64,000 nucleotides of DNA from contig NZ_CAMYOM010000006.1 of the NCBI RefSeq assembly GCF_947260015.1, positions 95,990 through 159,989 on the forward strand. The letters are read 5' to 3'. Position 1 is the stretch's first letter, and each line of letters opens with the position of its first letter. This DNA comes from an uncultured Eudoraea sp. GTDB taxonomy: Bacteria > Bacteroidota > Bacteroidia > Flavobacteriales > Flavobacteriaceae. The position numbers and the translations under genes were made by a program. Below, one piece after another: positions 1 to 9,140 of this stretch. The notes beneath the pieces were generated by a model. The model did no database searches, was not told the DNA's origin, and was given only the letters and a program-made list of their open reading frames with translations.

Positions 1-21
1 AATTTTTTTTAGTTTGCCCAT

Positions 22-882
22 TTAAACCTTTAAATTGTGTTTCACATGTATACTGGATCCTTTGAGATCAACTTTAATTGGTTTTTTAGTGATAATTTCA
101 CTTAACATTTTATGGTAAGATTCGAATGTATTCAAATTCTTATGACCGCCTCCAATCACTGTATGTAAGGTTGTTGAAGTCGGTTTTATTTTGGATAGCT
201 TAACGCTGTTCTTGTAAGGTATCAACTTGTCATCTGTGCCATGAATAATATGGATAGGGCAATTTACGTATTGTAGCCATTTATAGGTAGGCATAGGAAA
301 TTTAATCAGTATCGAAAGAGGCATAAAAGGAATGTATTTTTTGGCCACTTTACTTAAACTGTAATAAGGAGCATCCAGAATCAACATTCTTGGATTGTTC
401 ATAGATGCTAGTTTGGCGGCAAAACCAGAACCTAAAGAGCGACCGTAAAGAATGATATATTTTTCGTCAACTTTTTCCTTTATTTTATTGTAGATCACCT
501 GCATATCCCGCTTAATGGCTTTCTGCGTGCGCCTGCCTGTACTTTTACCAAAACCCCTATAATCTACCATTAAAACATCATAGCCATGCCTTGTAAAATC
601 AACAGCAAACTTCCCCCAGCCTTTTATACTTTTGGAATTTCCTTTTAGATAGAATACAATACCCTTAGGCTGCCTTGCTTTAAATCTAAGTCCATTTATT
701 ATTGCTCCATCCCTTGTTTCAACATTGTATTCCTCTATTTCCTGGTGCTCATATTGAAACAGGAAATCCTTAGGGAGCTTTTCGGGTTTGAACATAAGGT
801 AATCCTGAAGAAAATAAAGAAGTGCGCTAATTACTATATAAACCAGAAACAATATAACAACAATATAACCCCAACTTGGCAT
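22..882 (-). CDS. Membrane-anchored alpha/beta hydrolase
   Basis: The 286-residue protein has one N-terminal membrane segment (about residues 6-27) followed by an alpha/beta-hydrolase fold. The nucleophile elbow GRSLGSG places the catalytic Ser at about 149. GTDD near 215-218 supplies the acid and GGGH the His at about 247, so the triad is complete. This architecture matches the BEM46/ABHD13-like serine hydrolases, which are usually annotated only as alpha/beta hydrolases; the substrate cannot be read from the sequence. It lies downstream of truA on the same strand with a 45-bp gap and may be cotranscribed with it. Fold and triad are seen directly; membrane anchoring with the catalytic domain on one face is inferred. 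Confidence 0.88.
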   Translation of the reverse strand: MPSWGYIVVILFLVYIVISALLYFLQDYLMFKPEKLPKDFLFQYEHQEIEEYNVETRDGAIINGLRFKARQPKGIVFYLKGNSKSIKGWGKFAVDFTRHGYDVLMVDYRGFGKSTGRRTQKAIKRDMQVIYNKIKEKVDEKYIILYGRSLGSGFAAKLASMNNPRMLILDAPYYSLSKVAKKYIPFMPLSILIKFPMPTYKWLQYVNCPIHIIHGTDDKLIPYKNSVKLSKIKPTSTTLHTVIGGGHKNLNTFESYHKMLSEIITKKPIKVDLKGSSIHVKHNLKV

Positions 883-927
883 AGAATTACTTTTGTTTCA
901 ATGTACAAAAAATTCTAGTTACGGGGT

Positions 928-1710
928 TTATTCAAATTCAAGCTTGTGCAATAGCAGTCCAGAACCGGGAGCGATATAAGATATCTTTATTTCTGTGCCT
1001 TCAAGTAAAGATGATTCAATTTCCTGTATGCTAAGCAGACCTTTGCCTAATTGGACCAGAGCGCCCATAATCATCCTAACCTGGTAACGCATAAATCCTT
1101 TTCCGCAAATTCTAAGTATATAACTGCGCTCTGGAAAAAAACTGGCATTAATTTCTGTATTCTCTATAATTTCGCAAGAAGTTAATGTTCTTGTTACTTG
1201 TTTATTCTCTCCGGGTTTCGCGGTATAAGCCCTAAAATTGTGGGTGCCTGTATAAAGTGCTGCAGCCTTTATCATAAGGTTTATATCCAGATCCTCTAAA
1301 ATGTTTGCCATGTAAGGTGCACAAAAAGGGTGGTTCTTTTCACCAAAAGAAAAAAAATAGCGGTATTCCTTAGATTTACTATCCTTAATAATATTAAAGC
1401 CTTTATCTATATAATTTATTTTAAATACCTTAATATCAGTAGGTAAGTTGTTATTAAATAATTTAATAAAATCCGATAAATCCGAAATTGGTTCTTCTTC
1501 GAGTATCAGTTGAAAAGCCGCATCTAATGCTGAAACTTTTGCATCAGTTCTCCCAGCACCTAAGATTTTGAATTTCTGTTGGGGAAGAATAAATTTAAGT
1601 GTTTTAAGAAGCATTCCTTCTATAGTTCTTTGTCCGGGTTGCTTTTGCCATCCACTATATCTGAAGCCTAAAAACTGAACTCTAATCAAGTAATAATAGC
1701 GTTTTTTCAT
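928..1710 (-). CDS. truA: tRNA pseudouridine synthase TruA
   Basis: TruA isomerises uridines 38-40 of the tRNA anticodon stem-loop in the cytoplasm. The 260-residue length is normal. The signature GAGRTDAKVSA carries the catalytic Asp at about 56; the usual motif is GRTDAGVSA, so a Lys replaces the Gly after the catalytic segment. Further family features are the FRAYTA stretch and the late GKGFMRYQVRMIMG segment. No neighbour shares its pathway. The family call is secure. Whether the Lys variant alters position specificity cannot be judged from sequence alone. Confidence 0.93.
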   Translation of the reverse strand: MKKRYYYLIRVQFLGFRYSGWQKQPGQRTIEGMLLKTLKFILPQQKFKILGAGRTDAKVSALDAAFQLILEEEPISDLSDFIKLFNNNLPTDIKVFKINYIDKGFNIIKDSKSKEYRYFFSFGEKNHPFCAPYMANILEDLDINLMIKAAALYTGTHNFRAYTAKPGENKQVTRTLTSCEIIENTEINASFFPERSYILRICGKGFMRYQVRMIMGALVQLGKGLLSIQEIESSLLEGTEIKISYIAPGSGLLLHKLEFE

Positions 1711-1903
1711 GATGGTTAAGATAATTAAATGTAAGGTTTCCAGATAGTAATTTCTGAAACTTTGAATTTATTTCTCTACGGTCTTGATAGGGTAGTTTTG
1801 GTATTTACGTATTGACTTATCTTGGGAATTCATAGATTATTTAAAATAGGAAATACATTTTTTTGTATTTTGTATAGTATAAAACAACCTAAACTAAAAC
1901 AAA

Positions 1904-2344
1904 ATGAGCGAAAAATTAAACACAAAACCACCTGTTTGGTTTTGGATTGTGAGCATTCTAGCACTATTATGGAACTTAATGGGAGTTATGTCTTATCTGG
2001 AACAGGCATACATGACTGATGAGATGAAAGAGCAATACACTGCAGATCAATTGACCTTAATGGACGGTATTCCGGCATGGGTTACAGCTGCATTTGCTAT
2101 AGCTGTGTGGGGTGGCCTTCTGGGGTGTATTGCCCTTTTACTTAGAAAAAAATGGGCCAAACCTATACTATTGCTTTCCCTTATTGCTATACTAATACAG
2201 ATGGGATATTCATTTTTTATGACTAATGCTGCGGAAATTTATGGTCCGCTGCCAGGTATAATTATTCCGTTGCTTGTTATTATTATTAGCTTTGCACTGG
2301 TACAATTCGCCCGGATTGCAGAGAAACGCAATTGGATTACTTAG
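1904..2344 (+). CDS. Small four-helix membrane protein
   Basis: The 146-residue protein has hydrophobic segments at about 11-30, 58-80, 85-105 and 112-132, so four transmembrane helices are likely. I do not recognise a function. Proteins of this size and layout are common in Flavobacteriaceae as uncharacterised membrane proteins. The start ATG is the first of the reading frame that gives a hydrophilic Lys-containing N-terminus. A clear intrinsic terminator follows at 2365-2392, so it is probably a single-gene transcript. Confidence 0.8.
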   Translation: MSEKLNTKPPVWFWIVSILALLWNLMGVMSYLEQAYMTDEMKEQYTADQLTLMDGIPAWVTAAFAIAVWGGLLGCIALLLRKKWAKPILLLSLIAILIQMGYSFFMTNAAEIYGPLPGIIIPLLVIIISFALVQFARIAEKRNWIT

Positions 2345-2364
2345 AAAGAAACTAATCTTTTCAA

Positions 2365-2400
2365 AAAGGTGCATATTTAAATATGCGCCTTTTTTTGTTT
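2365..2400 (+). terminator. Intrinsic terminator after the small membrane protein gene
   Basis: The inverted repeat AAAGGTGCATATTTAAATATGCGCCTTT is nearly perfect and is followed by a T-rich run on the plus strand. It lies 20 bp after the stop codon at 2344. Confidence 0.8.
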
Positions 2401-2656
2401 TATTCTTATTCTTATTTATTATAAAGATTCTTGAACAGATCTGGTAAAGCTTAATTTTTTTGGGACATATACTTTTGCGGACACCCTCAGCATAATCAAA
2501 AAAAGAGGTTAGAAAACGGAAACCCAAGTTGTTTTCGCAACAACTTTTTGAGGTTACTCAACATTGTTTGCGCTTCATCGAATTTTTTCAAATAAAGAAT
2601 ATAGGCTTACGTTAAAAATTGCAACAAGGTTTCCCAAAGCCTTGCAACCTACTTAT

Positions 2657-3136
2657 ATGAAGGCAATTTTAAAACTATTTTCCTGGAGGAAATGTTTGGT
2701 ACTATCCATTGCAGTTATTGCAATACTTATAGTTTTCAACTTTTATGGTTTGTATACCAATAAGTTTTACTTTTTCAAATTTGACAACTATATATTTCCA
2801 TTATTTACAGTAGTTCATTTTATTTATCTATATGTCCTTTGGTTTAAAATAAAAGTACAGGAGTATACAGATCCACAAATGCGGAATCTGGAATATGCCA
2901 TGTATGGCATTTTTCTTATTTACATTTTTAAAATAATGGATACGGGATATATATTGCTTAGCTATTCTGAATATAAGGACCATATTGTGCCAAATACATT
3001 TATACCTGTTGGCACAATGATTTTTCTTTTGCAGTTCTTTCTACTTTTCATAACCATAATGACGTTTAAACACAGAACATTAATAGTGGGTCCATATAAC
3101 TTTGATAACCTTAATGAGAATATTGATTCCTGGTAA
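2657..3136 (+). CDS. Hypothetical four-TM membrane protein
   Basis: I do not recognise this protein of about 159 residues. Hydrophobic segments lie near residues 12-29, 46-63, 79-97 and 113-134 of the chosen start, alternating with basic loops. The open frame extends upstream to 2564. That extension is hydrophilic, low in plausibility and without support, so I chose the ATG at 2657, which begins MKAILKLFSWRK, a typical positive N-terminus before a membrane helix. A strong terminator follows at 3167-3198. Confidence 0.65.
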   Translation: MKAILKLFSWRKCLVLSIAVIAILIVFNFYGLYTNKFYFFKFDNYIFPLFTVVHFIYLYVLWFKIKVQEYTDPQMRNLEYAMYGIFLIYIFKIMDTGYILLSYSEYKDHIVPNTFIPVGTMIFLLQFFLLFITIMTFKHRTLIVGPYNFDNLNENIDSW

Positions 3137-3166
3137 TAATAATTTTCTATTATGTTATGGCAATGC

Positions 3167-3203
3167 AAAAGACCCTGGATGAATTTCCAGGGTCTTTTCA
3201 CAT
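3167..3203 (+). terminator. Strong intrinsic terminator
   Basis: A perfect 13-bp stem (AAAAGACCCTGGA paired with TCCAGGGTCTTTT) with a 6-nt loop begins 30 bp after the stop at 3136. Because its arms begin and end with A and T runs, it can work in both directions. It therefore also separates the minus-strand gene ending at 3307 from the convergent plus-strand gene. Confidence 0.85.
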
Positions 3204-3306
3204 AAAGAAAGCACACTAAATCTGTAGTAATTTTAATGATTGTATACTAAATAAAAGTGACAAAGAATTTAAGGTGATCACAGAATTCTAAAACTTTGAT
3301 TGAAGC

Positions 3307-4776
3307 TTATAACTTACTTATAAAACTCCCATAAAGGTCTTTAAATTGATATCCCTTTTGAAATCTGCGTTTACTTAATTTTTTATTAGCAACAAGTCCC
3401 CATAATAGAAATTCCTTAAGAAAATATGTATCCTCTTCGGGAATATCAGGCTGATACCTTTTAATAAGCGTGTTTAGTTCGGGAATGCCGTTGAGGGTAT
3501 CTTCATACTCACTATCTGTTAAATTGTCCATTAAATCAAATCCCTCGCTTTCAAAGAACCAATTGATCAGGTCATCATATGGGCTTTCAGCATCCTTCTG
3601 TTCCAATTTCTCAATCTTTGGAAAATAATTGGAGAATAACGTTTTAATGGCATCTTCAAATAGTATAAGTGCAACTGTATCTGCACCTTCCTGTTCGCCT
3701 TCATATACCAGTTCTATTTTGCCAGTAATAGCCGGAATGATTCCCATAAAATCACTAAGCCTTACCTGTGTCTTATCTTCACCGGAGATCAACGCTCTTC
3801 GCTCTGCAGTGCTTAACAGGTTTTCGAAGCCCGTAATACTTGTTCGTGCACTAACCCCACTTTTTGAATCTACATATTCACTTTTCCGTGCCTCAAAACT
3901 AATCTGCTCAAGTAAATCTTTCGCCATGTCTGGTACATAAATAGATTTTACCTGCCTCTCATCTAATTGAGCCTCTTGTTCGGTAATTCTTCTGGCAATT
4001 TCAATTTCTTCCGGGTAATGCGTAAGAATTTGAGATCCTATCCTGTCCTTTAAAGGTGTAACTATACTACCCCTGTTCGTATAATCTTCCGGATTCGCGG
4101 TAAAGACAAACTGAATATCCAGGGGTAATCTCAATTTAAAGCCTCTTATCTGAATATCCCCTTCCTGTAAAATGTTAAATAAGGATACCTGAATCCTTGA
4201 CTGGAGATCCGGTAGTTCGTTGATAACAAAAATGCAGCGGTTGGAACGTGGTATCATTCCAAAATGAATAACCCTGTCATCTGCATAAGATAGTTTCATA
4301 TTTGCTGCCTTAATCGGATCTACATCGCCTATTAGATCTGCTACAGTCACATCTGGTGTGGCTAGTTTTTCATAAAAACGATCTTCTCTGTGCAGCCACG
4401 AAATAGGCGTTTTATCGCCCTTCTCCTTGATAAGTTCTCTACTGAACCGTGATATGGGCTTAAGAGGGTCATCATTAATCTCAGATCCCTCAACAAAAGG
4501 TATCCATTCATCGAGCAGGTTAACCATTAGCCTTGCCAATCGCGTTTTAGCCTGACCTCTGAGCCCTAATAAATTAATATTATGACGAGATAAAATAGCA
4601 CGCTCCAGCTCAGGTATAACCGATTCTTCATACCCCCAAATGCCGTGAAAAGTCTCTTCTCCTTTGCTTATTTTATCACGTAGATTCCATCTTAGTTCAT
4701 CCTTTATACTCCTGCTATGATAGCCTGAAGCCTTGAGCCCTCCTAAGGTGGATATTTTTTTAAAATCTATTTTCAT
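3307..4776 (-). CDS. MoxR/ChlI-like AAA+ ATPase
   Basis: The 489-residue AAA+ protein resembles the ChlI subunit of magnesium chelatase and the MoxR group. The P-loop GLRGQAKTRL (about 71-80) keeps the Lys-Thr pair but lacks the usual second Gly. The Walker B stretch CIFVINELPD (about 181-190) has Asn-Glu instead of Asp-Glu. VFTANPEDYTNRGSIVTPLKDR carries the sensor and arginine-finger region. The VWA-domain gene at 4827-5969 lies immediately upstream on the same strand with a 50-bp gap. The pair matches the general AAA+/VWA remodelling module known for MoxR-VWA and ChlI-ChlD. The client is unknown, and chlorophyll synthesis is not implied. Confidence 0.85.
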   Translation of the reverse strand: MKIDFKKISTLGGLKASGYHSRSIKDELRWNLRDKISKGEETFHGIWGYEESVIPELERAILSRHNINLLGLRGQAKTRLARLMVNLLDEWIPFVEGSEINDDPLKPISRFSRELIKEKGDKTPISWLHREDRFYEKLATPDVTVADLIGDVDPIKAANMKLSYADDRVIHFGMIPRSNRCIFVINELPDLQSRIQVSLFNILQEGDIQIRGFKLRLPLDIQFVFTANPEDYTNRGSIVTPLKDRIGSQILTHYPEEIEIARRITEQEAQLDERQVKSIYVPDMAKDLLEQISFEARKSEYVDSKSGVSARTSITGFENLLSTAERRALISGEDKTQVRLSDFMGIIPAITGKIELVYEGEQEGADTVALILFEDAIKTLFSNYFPKIEKLEQKDAESPYDDLINWFFESEGFDLMDNLTDSEYEDTLNGIPELNTLIKRYQPDIPEEDTYFLKEFLLWGLVANKKLSKRRFQKGYQFKDLYGSFISKL

Positions 4777-4826
4777 AATTATCTAAATCTTTATATAACA
4801 ATACTTTATGTAATTAATATAATGTT

Positions 4827-5969
4827 TTACTTTAATCTTTTTTTTCTATTTTGTTCATAATCTTCAAAAATCATTTCTCCTAAACCTTCCAGTCCTGTAA
4901 AAAATGCTTTTCCATTATTAGCTTCTGTAAAGTGCCTTATGAATTGTCTTAAATAAGGATCTTGTGCTATCATGAAAGTAGTAATGGGAATATGTAATTT
5001 TCTCGCCTGCCTTGCCGTATTGTAACATTTTTCAACAATAAAATCGTCGAGGCCAACACTATTTTTATAATAAGTACCATCCGGCATTCGCAAACAACTG
5101 GGTTTACCGTCCGTGATCATAAAGATTTGTTTATTGGTATTTCTTTTTCTCCTCAACATATCCATAGCAAGCTGTAATCCGGCGACAGTATTGGTATGGT
5201 ATGGTCCTACTTTTAAGTATGGAAGATCCTTAATGGGAATGGGCCAGGCATCATTACCAAAAACCAAAATATCAAGAGTATCTTTCGGGTACCTTGTGGT
5301 AATAAGCTCGGCTAATGCCATTGCGACCTTTTTGGCTGGTGTAATCCGGTCCTCTCCATATAAGATCATAGAATGACTAATATCTATCATCAGGACAGTA
5401 CTCATTTGAGCTTTAAAATGGGTGTCTTCAACTACAAGATCGTCTTCGGTGAGGGAAAAACTATCCATACCATGGTTAATCTGGGCATTTTTCAAACTTT
5501 CGGTCATGGAAATATGCTCTAAAGAATCTCCGTAACGATACTCCCTAAAATCACCGGTATGCTCGTCACCCTGACCCGATTTGCCGGTCTTATGATTCCC
5601 GGCTCCACTTCGCTTAAGTTTGCCAAAAATCTGATCTAAAGCACGCTTACGAATAATACGCTCCATTTTAGCAGTAATTGCAAGACTAGCTTTACCAGGT
5701 TCACCTTCACCATCACCACTACTCTCTTTTAATTCTTCCTGTAAAAATCCCTTTGCCTTCAGGTCCTCAATAAAATCATCAATGGTATAATTCTCATCTG
5801 TAAGTTCATACTCCTTATCCAATTCTCTTAGCCAATCCAGGGCCTCGTCCACATCACCTGAGGTATGCGTGATAAGTTCCTGAAAAATCTCAAAAAGTTT
5901 TTCAAAAGGGGAAAGTTGTGGCGCCTCGTAATTTAAAAATCGAAAGCCTTTTCCTGTTTTTATAGCCAT
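4827..5969 (-). CDS. VWA-domain partner of the MoxR/ChlI-like ATPase
   Basis: The 380-residue cytoplasmic protein has a helical N-terminal half and a C-terminal von Willebrand A domain. The metal-ion-dependent adhesion site DISHS (D196, S198, S200) and the later ITDGKPS segment are intact, so metal binding is plausible. The mid-region (about 83-140) is rich in Gly, Ser and charged residues and is probably a flexible linker. It is paired with the downstream AAA+ gene, and together they form a likely two-component chaperone-like module. A weak hairpin at 5980-6003 separates it from the end of the his operon. Confidence 0.85.
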   Translation of the reverse strand: MAIKTGKGFRFLNYEAPQLSPFEKLFEIFQELITHTSGDVDEALDWLRELDKEYELTDENYTIDDFIEDLKAKGFLQEELKESSGDGEGEPGKASLAITAKMERIIRKRALDQIFGKLKRSGAGNHKTGKSGQGDEHTGDFREYRYGDSLEHISMTESLKNAQINHGMDSFSLTEDDLVVEDTHFKAQMSTVLMIDISHSMILYGEDRITPAKKVAMALAELITTRYPKDTLDILVFGNDAWPIPIKDLPYLKVGPYHTNTVAGLQLAMDMLRRKRNTNKQIFMITDGKPSCLRMPDGTYYKNSVGLDDFIVEKCYNTARQARKLHIPITTFMIAQDPYLRQFIRHFTEANNGKAFFTGLEGLGEMIFEDYEQNRKKRLK

Positions 5970-5979
5970 TAGCTAAAAG

Positions 5980-6003
5980 TACTACATTTCATAAAATGCA
6001 GTA
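5980..6003 (-). terminator. Weak hairpin after hisIE
   Basis: On the minus strand TACTGCATTT and AAATGTAGTA can pair over 10 bp (one G-U pair) around a 4-nt loop, followed by CTTTT. It lies between the hisIE stop (6034) and the VWA gene start (5969) and may partly terminate the his operon. Confidence 0.4.
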
Positions 6004-6033
6004 TTAACTTTAAGAAAATTTAAAGATTTTGGA

Positions 6034-6639
6034 CTATTCTGTTGAATGCCTGCTCTTGAGTATGTCCACTACATCATTAAGTTGAAAACCTTTAGCCTGT
6101 AATAAAATAAGGTAATGAAAAAGTAGGTCGGCACTTTCTTCCAGAAAAAGCTTGTCATTATTATCCATTGCTTCTATGACAGTTTCTACTGCTTCTTCAC
6201 CAACTTTCTGGGCAATTTTGTTTATTCCACTTTTAAACAAGGAACTTACATAGCTCTTTTCATTACTGTTATGCTCTTTTCTATCCGATATTACAGTTTC
6301 AAGCTGGGTTAGAAAACCAAAATTTTGATCATTCTTTTTATCCCAGCAGGTATCGCTTCCCTTATGGCATGTAGGACCTATGGGGTTTGCAGCAATCAAT
6401 AAGGTATCATTGTCACAATCAATTGCAGCATCTACCAATTTCAGATAATTACCACTTTCCTCACCTTTTTGCCATATTCTATTTTTGCTCCTGCTAAAGA
6501 AGGTAACTTTTCCGGTTTCCAAAGTTTTTTTGAGGGCATCCTCATTCATATAACCAAGCATTAGTACATTTTTGGTAGTATGGTCCTGGATTATTGCCGG
6601 TACAAGTCCATCTTTATTTTTGTCAAATGCTATTTCCAT
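6034..6639 (-). CDS. hisIE: Bifunctional phosphoribosyl-AMP cyclohydrolase / phosphoribosyl-ATP pyrophosphatase
   Basis: HisIE carries out steps 2 and 3 of histidine synthesis. The N-terminal HisI half (about 1-110) shows MLGYMNEDAL, the TFFSRSKNRIWQKGEESGN segment and the metal-ligand pattern DCDNDTLL with PTCHKGSDTCW. The C-terminal HisE half (about 110-201) has QKVGEEAVETVIEAM and ESADLLFHYLILL, the acidic helices of MazG-like pyrophosphatases. The 201-residue length fits the fused form usual in Bacteroidota. It is the last gene of the his operon, 33 bp after hisF. Confidence 0.96.
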   Translation of the reverse strand: MEIAFDKNKDGLVPAIIQDHTTKNVLMLGYMNEDALKKTLETGKVTFFSRSKNRIWQKGEESGNYLKLVDAAIDCDNDTLLIAANPIGPTCHKGSDTCWDKKNDQNFGFLTQLETVISDRKEHNSNEKSYVSSLFKSGINKIAQKVGEEAVETVIEAMDNNDKLFLEESADLLFHYLILLQAKGFQLNDVVDILKSRHSTE

Positions 6640-6672
6640 AGTTCAATTCTTTTATTGCAGAGTAAAATTTAA

Positions 6673-7428
6673 TTATAATCTAACAGGTATGCCATTATCC
6701 TGTAATTCCTTTTTAAGATCTTTTATCTCCATTTCCTTAAAATGAAATACACTGGCAGCCAGCGCGGCATCTGCTTTGCCATCATTAAAAGTGTCTATAA
6801 AATGCTGCATGTTTCCGGCCCCACCTGACGCAATTATGGGAATATTGCGCTCTGTTGAGAGTCTTGCCAGTGTTTTATTTGCAAATCCGTTTTTTGTACC
6901 ATCATGGTCCATCGATGTAAATAATATTTCCCCTGCGCCTCTTTCTTCAACTTCCTTCGCCCATTGAAACAGCTCTAATTCCGTAGGTACTTTACCTCCC
7001 ATAAGATGTACTTTCCAAACCCCATTTATTTGCTTTGCGTCTATAGCCACTACAATGCACTGAGAACCGAATTTAGCAACCAGTTCATTAATTAAATCTG
7101 GGTTTTTAACCGCAGAGGAATTTATAGAAACTTTATCTGCCCCATTATGCAACAGGATATCAACATCTTCCACTGAAGAAATACCACCACCAACAGTGAA
7201 AGGGATATTAACCTTTTCTGCTACCCGTTTAACTAAATCAGCAAGGGTCTTTCGCCTTTCTTCTGTTGCAGAAATATCAAGAAAAACCAGTTCGTCTGCA
7301 CCTTCATTTGCATAAACTTCTGCAAGTTCAACAGGATCTCCGGCGTCTCGTAAATCCACGAAATTAACACCTTTTACCGTACGGCCATCCTTAATATCCA
7401 AACAGGGAATTATTCTTTTGGTAAGCAT
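6673..7428 (-). CDS. hisF: Imidazole glycerol phosphate synthase, cyclase subunit
   Basis: HisF uses ammonia from HisH to form imidazole glycerol phosphate and AICAR. The protein is a 251-residue (beta/alpha)8 barrel. [20 protein letters not shown] holds the N-terminal catalytic Asp; VVAIDAK and the phosphate-binding segments GGGISSVED and ASGGAG are all present. It begins 3 bp after the DinB-like gene and is followed by hisIE, so translation is probably coupled within the operon. Confidence 0.97.
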   Translation of the reverse strand: MLTKRIIPCLDIKDGRTVKGVNFVDLRDAGDPVELAEVYANEGADELVFLDISATEERRKTLADLVKRVAEKVNIPFTVGGGISSVEDVDILLHNGADKVSINSSAVKNPDLINELVAKFGSQCIVVAIDAKQINGVWKVHLMGGKVPTELELFQWAKEVEERGAGEILFTSMDHDGTKNGFANKTLARLSTERNIPIIASGGAGNMQHFIDTFNDGKADAALAASVFHFKEMEIKDLKKELQDNGIPVRL

Positions 7429-7431
7429 CTT

Positions 7432-7953
7432 CTAAAGTTTATTTTTAATATTCAAGTCGCTACCATCAAAAAATCCTAAATCCTTGTTGGTCAATAACTT
7501 TGTCCAAAATGCAATTTGACCTGTATGATAGGAATAATGTTCAACTGCATGAATTACAATTCCTATTCCAGAGAGATTAAATCCCTGTACTTCACGTTTT
7601 GTAATTAATTGTTTTTTATTACACCCATTTAGCACAAGCTTTACATTTTTGACAGTTTCTTCCAATTTTTGTATGAGCTGGATTTTAGTAAGACCATGGG
7701 TCATTGAAAATTCTTTATCTCTATTTCTATAATCATCCTGTTCTCCTAAAGATGCAATAATATATTGGGTCATATTGCCACATATATGTACTAATTGGTT
7801 ACCAATACTATTGGACGATTCATTTGGTTTTTTCCAGATATCTGATTCTGTAATAGAATCAAGACTAATTTTTATCATTCGGGTACCCTCATCTAATCTG
7901 TAAATAGAATTTTCCAAAAATTCTGACACCCATTTATCTTTTATATTAGTCAT
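7432..7953 (-). CDS. DinB-like (DUF1572) protein embedded in the his operon
   Basis: The 173-residue protein matches the DinB/YfiT four-helix bundle superfamily. The likely metal triad is one His in NQLVHICGN (about 56) and two in [13 protein letters not shown]. Members bind a divalent metal, and several are thiol-dependent transferases or hydrolases; the substrate here is unknown. Its ATG overlaps the hisA stop by 4 bp (ATGA), and hisF begins 3 bp after its end, so it is translated as an internal cistron of the his operon. No step of histidine synthesis is missing, so it is an added activity and not a replacement enzyme. Confidence 0.8.
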   Translation of the reverse strand: MTNIKDKWVSEFLENSIYRLDEGTRMIKISLDSITESDIWKKPNESSNSIGNQLVHICGNMTQYIIASLGEQDDYRNRDKEFSMTHGLTKIQLIQKLEETVKNVKLVLNGCNKKQLITKREVQGFNLSGIGIVIHAVEHYSYHTGQIAFWTKLLTNKDLGFFDGSDLNIKNKL

Positions 7954-8726
7954 TCTGATAATATAAACTGTTCTAATTGCTCTAGACTAATCTTATTCTC
8001 ATAGATGGCTTTACCTAGTATGGCACCTTCGCAACCAATTTCTTGCAATTCGGCTAAATCTTCAAAATGTGCTATACCGCCACTTGCAATAAGATTTATA
8101 CCCGGAATTTTAACATCTTCCACACCACTCATACTTACCACCGTCTTATTTATCCTCGTTTCCGAAAGAAGCCGCTTATATAAGTCTGTTGCCGGTCCTG
8201 CTAACATCCCGTCCTTTTTGATATCCGTACAAATGATATATCGGATCCCTTTCTTATGGTAATCCTTAACAAATGGAATCAATTTCTTATCCGATTCTTC
8301 CTGCCATCCTGTAATTGCAATTCGTTCGTCTTTAACATCTGCTCCCAGGATGATTCGTTCTGCTCCATAGGTTTCAATCCATCCCAGAAAAGTGTCACGG
8401 TCATTTACTGCGATGCTGCCTCCGGTTATCTGCCCGGCCCCGCAATCAAAGGCAATTTTTAAATCTTCATTCGTCTTCAGCCCCCCTCCAAAATCGATTT
8501 TTAAATTTGTTTTGGTAGCAATGGTTTCTAAAACCTTATAATTTACAATATGCTTTGCTTTTGCACCATCGAGATCTACCAGATGAATATATTGAATTCC
8601 ATGAGCTTCAAATTTAAGTGCTACTTCCAGCGGACTTTCGCTATAAACTTTTTTGGTAGCATAATCTCCCTGTGAGAGCCTAACACATTTACCTTCTATA
8701 ATATCTATTGCCGGGATTAATCTCAT
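7950..8726 (-). CDS. hisA: Phosphoribosylformimino-5-aminoimidazole carboxamide ribotide isomerase
   Basis: HisA performs the Amadori rearrangement of ProFAR to PRFAR. The barrel opens with [21 protein letters not shown], containing the catalytic Asp. [27 protein letters not shown] and [10 protein letters not shown] carry phosphate-binding and second catalytic elements. The 258-residue length is slightly above the usual 240-250 because of an insert around [15 protein letters not shown] (about 200), common in the Bacteroidota form. It directly abuts the GNAT gene upstream and overlaps the DinB gene downstream by 4 bp. Confidence 0.96.
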   Translation of the reverse strand: MRLIPAIDIIEGKCVRLSQGDYATKKVYSESPLEVALKFEAHGIQYIHLVDLDGAKAKHIVNYKVLETIATKTNLKIDFGGGLKTNEDLKIAFDCGAGQITGGSIAVNDRDTFLGWIETYGAERIILGADVKDERIAITGWQEESDKKLIPFVKDYHKKGIRYIICTDIKKDGMLAGPATDLYKRLLSETRINKTVVSMSGVEDVKIPGINLIASGGIAHFEDLAELQEIGCEGAILGKAIYENKISLEQLEQFILSE

Positions 8727-9134
8727 TTATCGTCTTTTTTGCATCCAAGTTTCCGGTTCCGAAATTTTGTGAAACCCATATTTTCTATAAAAGCCATGGG
8801 CATCATTTGTTCTTAAACCAATCCCATTTACTTCCTCAATACTGGGCAAATTCATAATATAATCCATCAAAAACCTGCCTACTCCTTTGCTCCTGTATTC
8901 ATCAATAACAAATACGTCCATTAACCATGCGAATACTACATAATCTGTAACGAGCCTCGCAAAAGCAATTTGCCTTTTGCCGTCGAATACGGCAAAGCAT
9001 ATAGCGTTCTCCATAGATGTTATAACTTCTTTTATGTTTCGTCCTTTTGCCCAGTATGATTGCTTTGAAAGATAATTATGGACCAAAGCAATATCCATTT
9101 CACGAATATCTGTACTGATTCTCAATTCTTTCAT
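8727..9134 (-). CDS. GNAT N-acetyltransferase embedded in the his operon
   Basis: The 135-residue protein has a GNAT fold. The acetyl-CoA pyrophosphate loop is visible as DEYRSKGVGRFLMDYI (Q/RxxGxG/A pattern), followed by the C-terminal NDAHGFYRKYGFHKI typical of the family. Its stop abuts the hisA start with no gap, and its start is 6 bp after hisH. The tight packing indicates cotranscription with the his genes. The substrate cannot be predicted. Confidence 0.85.
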   Translation of the reverse strand: MKELRISTDIREMDIALVHNYLSKQSYWAKGRNIKEVITSMENAICFAVFDGKRQIAFARLVTDYVVFAWLMDVFVIDEYRSKGVGRFLMDYIMNLPSIEEVNGIGLRTNDAHGFYRKYGFHKISEPETWMQKRR

Positions 9135-9140
9135 TTCTCA

